Positions 29,140 through 35,012 of a stretch of DNA of 64,000 bases are shown here, in pieces. Position numbers and translations under genes: made by a program. The notes under the pieces were generated by a model. The model saw only the letters and a list, made by a program, of their open reading frames with translations. It ran no database searches and was not told where the DNA came from. The DNA comes from an uncultured Pseudomonadales bacterium. Lineage in GTDB: Bacteria > Pseudomonadota > Gammaproteobacteria > Pseudomonadales > UBA7434. The DNA is taken from NCBI GenBank assembly GCA_943788835.1, contig CALSRU010000010.1, forward strand, positions 155,426-219,425, written 5' to 3'. Numbering within the stretch: the first letter of the stretch is position 1; every line of letters begins with the position of its first letter.

Positions 29140-30123
29140 CTAATCGGCCACTAGGGCCCCGCTGCAACTGCTACCTTGCCCAGCCGTGCAACCATAACAA
29201 TGATCAGCAATACGAATATCTTCGCCGGCGTAATCGGTGCGTAAAAGATCGCGCAAATGCGATTTTTGTCGCTCATCATTACCTTTTATTTTTGAAAGCA
29301 ATGGCATTTCTAACATTTGATTAAAGTCGCAATCGTAAAGATAACCTTGCCAATCGACACTCACTAAATCGCGGCACATGACGGTCGCTAAGTTTTCTTG
29401 TGCGTAATTGTTTTTTAACAGTGCTAAATAATCATCGTACTGATTGTGTGCGAGTAAGGTAGCGCCGAAACGGCTAATAGGCATGTTGGTGATAGTCAGC
29501 AACTCGTTAAACACCACCCCATGTTTTTCGCCTAATTGTTGTTTGTAATCCTGCTGTAAGCTTTGTTGCGACGGCGGTAACTGCGGGCCAATGGGGTTGT
29601 AAACTAAATGCAGCGCCAAGTCCTCGCGCCGCCCATAGCCCAACGCATTCAACCGCTGCAATGCCTCAACACTGAGCTCGTAAACCCCTTTGCCACGCTG
29701 CTTTTCCACATTTTCTTCAACATAGCACGGTAGCGAAGCGGTCACGGTTACGCTATGCTCGGCGAGAAACTCGGCTAAATCTTCATAACCAGGCTCTAAT
29801 AAGATCGTTAGATTACACCGGTCGATCACCTCAATACCTAATGCCCTTGCGGCAATAACGATGCGTTTAAAATGCGCGTTCATCTCCGGCGCCCCACCGG
29901 TCAAATCCAGTGTTTGTATGTTGCGGTGCTGTAAAACCTCAATCACCCTATCGGCCGTTTCACTGTCCATTTCCTCTTTACGCGTAGGCCCCGCGTTCAC
30001 ATGGCAGTGCACACAGGTCATATTACATAAATAGCCCAAATTGACCTGCAAGGTATGAATACCTCGCCGTGTAATGGGCGGGAAATCAGTATCAAGAAGC
30101 AATAATGGGCGGGTGTCTTGCAT
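29140..30123 (-). CDS. arsS: Arsenosugar biosynthesis-type radical SAM protein ArsS (TIGR04167)
   Basis: A 327-residue enzyme. The radical SAM cluster motif CxxxCxxC is Cys33, Cys37 and Cys40 (LCNMTCVHCHVNAGP). The C-terminal Cys-rich tail DHCYGCTAGQGSSCSGAL is the companion domain of this family, which in some relatives contains selenocysteine but here has Cys. ArsS takes part in arsenosugar biosynthesis in cyanobacteria; here neither arsM nor other ars genes are seen in the window. The neighbours are the TIGR04282/04283 transferases. Confidence 0.85.
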   Translation of the reverse strand: MQDTRPLLLLDTDFPPITRRGIHTLQVNLGYLCNMTCVHCHVNAGPTRKEEMDSETADRVIEVLQHRNIQTLDLTGGAPEMNAHFKRIVIAARALGIEVIDRCNLTILLEPGYEDLAEFLAEHSVTVTASLPCYVEENVEKQRGKGVYELSVEALQRLNALGYGRREDLALHLVYNPIGPQLPPSQQSLQQDYKQQLGEKHGVVFNELLTITNMPISRFGATLLAHNQYDDYLALLKNNYAQENLATVMCRDLVSVDWQGYLYDCDFNQMLEMPLLSKIKGNDERQKSHLRDLLRTDYAGEDIRIADHCYGCTAGQGSSCSGALVAD

Positions 30124-30268
30124 AGCGGGGCTGATCCAGCGATTTTGGCCATCAATTAAGGAGTAAATATTCTACCTTATATAGTATTTGAAGGTAGCCG
30201 CGAACGCGTCATCGAGTAAACAACTGCACTTGGAATCAGTCCATAATCCATTAGAATGCTTGCATGTT

Positions 30269-30345
30269 CCGCCCGTGGCACAGCTGGATAGCGCGGCCCC
30301 CTCCTAAGGGGCAGGTCACAGGTTCGAATCCTGTCGGGCGGGCCA
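30269..30345 (+). tRNA. tRNA-Arg (anticodon CCT)
   Basis: A 77-base gene. The acceptor stem CCGCCCG pairs with CGGGCGG, followed by G and encoded CCA. The anticodon stem GCCCC/GGGGC encloses CTCCTAA, giving anticodon CCT. The T arm is ACAGG-TTCGAAT-CCTGT. The D stem has one mismatch (A-C). tRNA 3' ends are common integration sites, which fits the accessory DNA that follows. Confidence 0.93.
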
Positions 30346-30385
30346 TATTGACTAGAGCTCACAGCAAGTGAGTTCTGGTCAATAT
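30345..30385 (+). terminator. Terminator-like hairpin after tRNA-Arg
   Basis: Arms ATATTGACTAGAGCTCAC and GTGAGTTCTGGTCAATAT pair over 18 positions with two G-U pairs and a 5-base loop, beginning at the CCA. A modest T-rich tail (ATCTTTC) follows. Confidence 0.7.
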
Positions 30386-30712
30386 CTTTCGCTCGTCAGT
30401 TTTTGACCAAACTGCGGTTCGACAAAATGCGCTAGCATTTTAGACGTGCATAGCACGCCCCACCGGGGTGAAAAAATTCACACGGATTTTTGAATCAATC
30501 CTGCCTAGCATTTTAGACGTGCATAGCACGCCCCACCGGGGTGAAAAAATCCACACGGATTTTTGAATCAATCCTGCTTAACGAGTCATCATAAAAATCT
30601 GGATACATGCCGTTATTAAGCGCATAATTTGCCCACAGACTGAATCATCATTACCAGTCTGAGTAAATTCTTTCCAAGCGTCGCACTTGGCGCTTTGCAA
30701 GAGGGGTCGCCG
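30386..30712. other. Gene-free stretch after tRNA-Arg with a 73-bp tandem repeat
   Basis: No gene is visible. The stretch is dominated by the two-copy repeat at 30432-30577 and should hold the promoter of the BLUF gene. I found no copy of the tRNA 3' end elsewhere in the window. Confidence 0.5.
30432..30577 (+). repeat. 73-bp direct tandem repeat, two copies
   Basis: Copies at 30432-30504 and 30505-30577 differ at one base (TTC against TCC near the middle). Each unit contains potential stem-loops: CGTGC-ATA-GCACG, CCCC-AC-CGGGG and AAAAATCC-ACAC-GGATTTTT. The last is perfect in copy two and has one G-U pair in copy one. The function is unknown. Confidence 0.85.
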
Positions 30713-31189
30713 ATGTTCCATGTCATATACATTAGCAAAGCAACTCAACCATTTTCACAAGCTGAATTGGCCGAGCTACTCAGCCAAGCCCGGCAACAAA
30801 ATACCCAAAGGCTACTCACAGGGCTACTGCTGTACGCCAACGGCTGCTTTATGCAGCTCTTAGAAGGCAAGGAGGCAGAGGTAAAAAATGTCTATGAACG
30901 AATCAAGCAGGACCCTCGCCACACCGATATAGTAACCTTGAGAATGCAAGAAACCCCCAGCCGTCATTTTCCCGACTGGCGCATGGCCTTTGGTGATTTA
31001 AACGAAGGAGCGCAAAACCTAGCAGGCATCTCGCGCTTTTTAGAGCCTGGCTTTAATAGCTCTACGCTTAAAAATGAATCCAGTAATGCCTATGCGTTAT
31101 TGCGCGCATTTCGCGATGAACACTGCCCCAAAGCAAAACACGGCAGGCCGGCTTCAGGCAAGCAGTTAGACATTGAGCCGCATCACTAA
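30713..31189 (+). CDS. BLUF-domain blue-light sensor protein
   Basis: A 158-residue single-domain FAD photoreceptor. The key residues are at the expected spacing of AppA-type BLUF domains: Tyr6 (IYIS), Asn30 (QQNTQ), Gln48 (FMQLLEG), Trp89 and Met91 (FPDWRMAF), with the DPRHTDI helix between. The ATG at 30713 has a GAGGGG site; an in-frame TTG at 30695 is less likely. No output domain is fused, so it should act through a partner protein. No partner with a clear link is adjacent. Confidence 0.9.
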   Translation: MFHVIYISKATQPFSQAELAELLSQARQQNTQRLLTGLLLYANGCFMQLLEGKEAEVKNVYERIKQDPRHTDIVTLRMQETPSRHFPDWRMAFGDLNEGAQNLAGISRFLEPGFNSSTLKNESSNAYALLRAFRDEHCPKAKHGRPASGKQLDIEPHH

Positions 31190-31665
31190 TCTTAAATTTT
31201 TGAGATTAAAGCCCTTACTTTTACATGATTGCGCTGACTCATAGCATCATTCCTTGATAGCTGAGTGGGTAATATGCGACCGCATAACAAACTTCGCAAC
31301 GGCTGAGGCCGCTCATTGATGTAAACAACCAGTTTGCTCCCTACCCTTAACAACCATGTAGTAATCGCGTACTACATTTCAATTCACGATGCTGAGCACG
31401 GCCTAGTCATTAGGATTAACTGACCTGCATGTGCCGTTTTTCAACGACAGCCCTATTAAGCAATTGAATTGACTTAACGACTTTTGCGACAGTAATAAAA
31501 AAACAACGACACGCGCCGTATTATCTTTTAAGGCAAAATGCGACATGATTTGATAAGCCATTGAAAAGCGTGTAACTTTATTTTTTAATTAATGAATTAA
31601 CGTCGCAAAAGCCGAGATTTAAAAAGCGGCAGCTGTCGTTGAATAAACTGTTAAGTGAACACAGA
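31190..31665. other. Region between BLUF gene and cassette array with nested inverted repeats
   Basis: No gene is seen. It holds the nested inverted repeats described at 31440-31643, a possible promoter (TTGACT at 31469-31474, 18 bases, TAATAA at 31493-31498) pointing into the array, and the first core site GTTGAAT (31638-31644). An attI would be expected near here, but no intI gene is visible on either side. Confidence 0.5.
31440..31643. repeat. Nested inverted repeats, attC- or attI-like, at the left end of the array
   Basis: Outer arms TTCAACGACAGC (31440-31451) and GCTGTCGTTGAA (31632-31643) pair over 12 bases. Inner arms CTTTTGCGAC (31481-31490) and GTCGCAAAAG (31602-31611) pair over 10 bases. 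The right outer arm contains the core site GTTGAAT. The layout resembles the R/L arm pairs of an attC site with a long loop of about 110 bases. Confidence 0.6.
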
Positions 31666-32097
31666 ATGAAAAATGTGCTATCCATCATTGCGGGAATTTT
31701 GACACTAGGGGTTTACTACCTTGTGTTCAAATACTTATTTGATAGTTTATATTTTTCATTTGATGTAAGGCCGGTTCTCAACTACTGCCGAAATATAATT
31801 GATGGTAATGCTTGTAGTGGGGTTGCTTATGTATCGCTATGGGTTATGGAGTCCCCTCTCGTAGTTTTGGCATTTTTCATTTCAGCTTTAGCTGTGGGGT
31901 TATCGCAACGACTGCATTACGAATTAAACATATATATAGTTGCCATTGCATATGCTGTAGCATATTGGGGTTTGGTTGTATTTAGCCCTTACGGCCCTGG
32001 TTCTTTGGTCTACATTACTTGTGTTTCTATCTATCAGGCGCTTTTATTTTTAATTCTGTTACTTGTGGCTCGGCACTTAACAAAGCCAAGCATCTGA
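31666..32097 (+). CDS. Cassette 1: small four-segment membrane protein, unknown function
   Basis: A 143-residue, hydrophobic protein with about four membrane segments (near residues 3-25, 53-79, 85-104 and 109-135). I recognise no family. The ATG at 31666 is chosen; an in-frame TTG at 31639 overlaps the core site and is unlikely. The stop codon lies inside the attC site beginning at 32075, usual for cassettes. Confidence 0.6.
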   Translation: MKNVLSIIAGILTLGVYYLVFKYLFDSLYFSFDVRPVLNYCRNIIDGNACSGVAYVSLWVMESPLVVLAFFISALAVGLSQRLHYELNIYIVAIAYAVAYWGLVVFSPYGPGSLVYITCVSIYQALLFLILLLVARHLTKPSI

Positions 32098-32187
32098 CGG
32101 CTTTTCCGTTGCTTGGCTTATGCGCTTGACGCTACGCTAGCGCAACACCAACCAACTACAAAGCCGCAGCTGTTGGCGGCGTTAACT
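32075..32187 (+). repeat. attC site of cassette 1
   Basis: The inverse core ACTTAAC (32075-32081) fits RYYYAAC, and the core GTTAACT lies at 32181-32187 (GGCGTTAAC). AAGCCAAGCA and TGCTTGGCTT pair between them. About 113 bp. Confidence 0.8.
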
Positions 32188-32199
32188 TTCGGTTCAACT

Positions 32200-32583
32200 A
32201 TGGCAAAGTTCCTCAAAATTATTGGAGTAACTATTCTATTGATTGGGGCTTTCACCATAGTTTTACTTCTATGGCTTGATCGTTCTCAGGAGATAGATTT
32301 CACCAGACTTTTGCCCGCCACATTAAATACATGCGAAGGTGAGATTGAGCAAGGAACGAGGGAGTATGACACTCTTATGCTCTGGCTAGCATTGAATAAA
32401 TCAGGCTGGCGCAATTATCCAGCGACAGTTGCTCCTGGTTACTTTTACCGAGGCAACAAAATCACTATTAATGTTTATGAAAACGGTGCGGTTATTAACT
32501 ACGGAATTGAAAATACTTGGAGTCAGGTTCACGTCCAAGCTAATACGGAAAGCATAAATGGCACTTGCCATAAAAACAGTTAA
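32200..32583 (+). CDS. Cassette 2: membrane-anchored hypothetical protein
   Basis: A 127-residue protein with one N-terminal membrane segment (about 4-24, IIGVTILLIGAFTIVLLLWL), followed by a soluble, probably periplasmic, domain with two Cys (LNTCEGEIEQG and NGTCHKNS) that could form a disulphide. I recognise no family. The ATG at 32200 is the first after the core site. The frame extends upstream to a TTG within attC, which I disregard. Confidence 0.6.
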   Translation: MAKFLKIIGVTILLIGAFTIVLLLWLDRSQEIDFTRLLPATLNTCEGEIEQGTREYDTLMLWLALNKSGWRNYPATVAPGYFYRGNKITINVYENGAVINYGIENTWSQVHVQANTESINGTCHKNS

Positions 32584-32709
32584 CAAGGCCAAGCAACATC
32601 AGCCACTTCGTGGCTTGGACAGCTTTGTCGCTGCTCGGTTTGCGCATGGCTTCGCCATTATTGCACAAACCAATCATCAACAAATCTGCCGTTGTTGGCG
32701 GCGTTAAAA
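32578..32709 (+). repeat. attC site of cassette 2
   Basis: The inverse core AGTTAAC (32578-32584) overlaps the stop codon; the core GTTAAAA ends at 32709 inside GGCGGCGTTAAAA. About 132 bp, with internal GCCACTTCGTGGC hairpin. Confidence 0.8.
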
Positions 32710-32723
32710 CTACAGGGAACGTA

Positions 32724-33269
32724 ATGAGCAAGTCTGAGAATCAGAAAATGTTCTCCGAAAGAAGGAAGGAGCTGATTGATAGGCAACTGTCTAATTCGGA
32801 AGGCCAAGACAGATCTATTCTTACCTTATCAAGCAGTGGCCTTGTGCTTTCAGTATCATTTATAAGGTTCGTGGTTGAGCTTGATGGTGCAGTCTACTCA
32901 TGGTTACTTTTCGCATCCTGGTCTTTTTTTGCACTTGCCGTAGTCAGCACGATTTTCTCATATCTTGTCGGGCAAAAAGCTATAAATGACTCCATTGATA
33001 TTTCTTATAAATATTATATTGAAGACGATGATAACTACGAGAATGTAATCCCACTGTCATCCAAAATAAACGACAAGGTTAACCTGCTATCTTCAATAAC
33101 CTTTATGTTTGCTGTTGTTTCAATTGCAGCTTTCATCACTTTAAACATCAACCCCAAGGAAGAAATATCCATGACTAAAAACAAAGATAACAAAGTTTTC
33201 GTCCAAGATTCTGCAACAGTTCCAGCAATGGAACAAGAGGTCAGCAAATATTCCAAAACAACAGCCTAA
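32724..33269 (+). CDS. Cassette 3: membrane protein with three hydrophobic segments
   Basis: A 181-residue protein. The charged N-terminal helix (about 1-30) is followed by membrane segments near residues 31-52 (ILTLSSSGLVLSVSFIRFVV), 57-79 and 116-135, then a soluble tail. The pattern of a long N-terminal helix and closely spaced membrane segments recalls SLATT-type pore proteins associated with nucleotide-signalling conflict systems, but I see no partner enzyme, so this is speculation. The ATG at 32724 has an AGGGA site; an upstream in-frame ATG lies in the previous attC. Confidence 0.6.
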   Translation: MSKSENQKMFSERRKELIDRQLSNSEGQDRSILTLSSSGLVLSVSFIRFVVELDGAVYSWLLFASWSFFALAVVSTIFSYLVGQKAINDSIDISYKYYIEDDDNYENVIPLSSKINDKVNLLSSITFMFAVVSIAAFITLNINPKEEISMTKNKDNKVFVQDSATVPAMEQEVSKYSKTTA

Positions 33270-33297
33270 GCCAACTCCAGCACCGGATAAAAAGTAG

Positions 33298-33384
33298 TTT
33301 TAACAAAGCAATCAACTGCCGCCCTTCGGGCTCGGAACTCCAAACTGCTGCGCAGTTTTCCGTCCCGTTATTGCGGCGTTAGCA
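33298..33384 (+). repeat. attC site of cassette 3
   Basis: The inverse core TTTTAAC (33298-33304) and the core GTTAGCA (33378-33384) within TGCGGCGTTAGC bound an 87-bp palindromic site. Confidence 0.75.
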
Positions 33385-33404
33385 TCACCAAGGAATTTCG
33401 TTTT

Positions 33405-33908
33405 ATGAATCGAGCATCAGTAATTCTTGAAGAATATGATTCTTCATGGCCTTCAAAATTTGAGGAGGAAAAGGATCTATTGATGAGCATAGCGGGAGCA
33501 TGGCACTACGGTAGTATTGAGCATGTTGGTAGCACAGCTATTCCGGGCATGGTCGCAAAGCCTGTCATTGATGTAATGTTTGGTGTTAAATCCCTCGTAG
33601 AGTCCAAGCCAGCAATTGATGTTCTTGTAGAGAATGGTTACGAATACTGGCCTTACAAAACAGAAGTAATGCATTGGTTTTGTAAGCCATCAGACGCTTT
33701 CCGGACGCACCATCTCCACCTTATACCTTTTGAAAGCCCACTATGGCGAGAGCGCATTAAATTTCGTGACCTTCTGCGCTCAGATAAGAATGTTGCTACT
33801 CAGTATGCAAATTTAAAACGGGAGCTCGCAGTTTCTTATAAAGAAGATCGCGAAGCATACACAGAGAAAAAGTGGCCTTTTATCCAGCAGGTTCTTCAAG
33901 GTGCGTAA
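33405..33908 (+). CDS. Cassette 4: GrpB family protein
   Basis: A 167-residue protein of the GrpB/UPF0157 family, distantly related to nucleotidyltransferases. The family core HVGSTAIPGMVAKPVIDVM (about residues 40-58, with Gly42-Ser43 and Asp56) is clear, as are HHLHLIPFESPLWRERIKFRDLLR and the KWPFI tail. Biochemical function is not established. GrpB-type genes are frequent integron cassettes. An AAGGA site precedes the ATG. Confidence 0.88.
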   Translation: MNRASVILEEYDSSWPSKFEEEKDLLMSIAGAWHYGSIEHVGSTAIPGMVAKPVIDVMFGVKSLVESKPAIDVLVENGYEYWPYKTEVMHWFCKPSDAFRTHHLHLIPFESPLWRERIKFRDLLRSDKNVATQYANLKRELAVSYKEDREAYTEKKWPFIQQVLQGA

Positions 33909-33980
33909 TGCTAACAAAACGTGCAAGCAAGGCCACTTCGTGGCGGGACGGTTTCACCGCCCCTTCACTCGGCGTTATAC
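33909..33980 (+). repeat. attC site of cassette 4
   Basis: The inverse core TGCTAAC (33909-33915) starts one base after the stop codon, and the core GTTATAC lies at 33974-33980. 72 bp with internal GCCACTTCGTGGC hairpin. Confidence 0.8.
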
Positions 33981-34014
33981 CTCAAATAGTACTTCATAAA
34001 ATAAGGAGAGTAAT

Positions 34015-34839
34015 ATGTCTTTGCCCCCTCAAACTTTTAATTGGAAAGGAAGTGATGCAGAAAATTTGTATTGGGACGACCCAAGCAACTGGGAAGAAGG
34101 AAAATACCCTGACCAGAAAGATGCTATTGTGATATTTTCCAACTCTATCTCTAGTGATACAACAATCCTTCTCCGAAAGGATATCCATTTAGGTAAATTT
34201 TGGATAAGTGAAAAACACTCTCTTACCTTTGAGTCAAAGCCAGAAGTTGGCACAACAGCTGACTTTTACTTGGAGACTTCAAATCAATTTTCTCCAATTT
34301 TCATTGATCGTGACAATTTAGGTGATATTAGATTTGCGAAGTTAGGGCCGCATTTTTTTCATAGCTGCTACTTTGGGCAAACCCATAGAGATTTAGCTTT
34401 GGGAAAGCCTATTCCATCAGGAGCTCGAGCCACCACAATTCATATGGACAGTGTAATTGGTAACTATAAAGATCCAGAAAGAGCCAGCCTTCAGGTTTTT
34501 GGTCACCTTACATTCGAACTCAATTCCGCCAATACTTTCAAAGGCCCAGTAGTAGCCAAAGATAATGGGCAGGTAAGAGCAATGGTGGAAGGGGCTATTC
34601 CTGATCAAACTCCAATTGCCATTGCTAATGGCGGTTCAGTTTATGCTGAAGATGGAGTTCTAATAAAAACTAGTGAGCTAAATGTAGATGGGAAATTACT
34701 TAAGCCAGGGCTATATTTTTCCAAAGAGGTTAAGAGCTTTGATAAAACTAAACTGTCGAAAATGAACTTGCCTGAACTCCCAAGAGAGTCGATAGAAGGT
34801 CTTTCTGGCCTTGGCGCGATAGTGGTATCTCATAAATAG
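34015..34839 (+). CDS. Cassette 5: beta-helix-like protein resembling an autotransporter passenger
   Basis: A 274-residue protein with a strong AAGGAG site. The N-terminus has the W-NW pattern common at the start of passenger repeats: Trp10, Gly12, Trp20, Asn25-Trp26 and Pro32-Asp36 (WKGSD, then DPSNWEEGKYPDQKD). The C-terminus has the usual repeat end (GLYFSKEV, then GLSGLGAIVVSHK, like the LxGxGSLVV terminus of such repeats). Between are beta-rich repeats. There is no signal peptide or barrel domain, so the product would stay in the cytoplasm or be part of a larger assembly. Function unknown. Confidence 0.6.
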   Translation: MSLPPQTFNWKGSDAENLYWDDPSNWEEGKYPDQKDAIVIFSNSISSDTTILLRKDIHLGKFWISEKHSLTFESKPEVGTTADFYLETSNQFSPIFIDRDNLGDIRFAKLGPHFFHSCYFGQTHRDLALGKPIPSGARATTIHMDSVIGNYKDPERASLQVFGHLTFELNSANTFKGPVVAKDNGQVRAMVEGAIPDQTPIAIANGGSVYAEDGVLIKTSELNVDGKLLKPGLYFSKEVKSFDKTKLSKMNLPELPRESIEGLSGLGAIVVSHK

Positions 34840-34899
34840 GTATAACAAGGCCAGTCAGTAGGACGCAGCGGAGCTGCGCCTCTGCTGGCGGCGTTACGT
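34840..34899 (+). repeat. attC site of cassette 5
   Basis: The inverse core GTATAAC (34840-34846) follows the stop codon, and the core GTTACGT lies at 34893-34899. A compact 60-bp palindrome with GACGCAGC/GCTGCGC-type arms. Confidence 0.8.
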
Positions 34900-35012
34900 G
34901 TCTCAGTAATCAACGGACAGGGTTTAAGAATTACACTGCACTGTTTGATCAGTTAAAGATAAATCCAACTTCCTGTATTTTGTTGGCGTAGATGAACAAG
35001 GTTTAAAGCTAG

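Noticed and set aside
30177..30362. Minus-strand frame beginning MSSSQYGPPDRIRTCDLPLRR
   Set aside because: It is the antisense of tRNA-Arg, a well-known false protein.
32610..32723. Upstream extension of the cassette 3 gene
   Set aside because: Would place the start inside the previous attC site; the ATG at 32724 with an AGGGA site is normal for a cassette.
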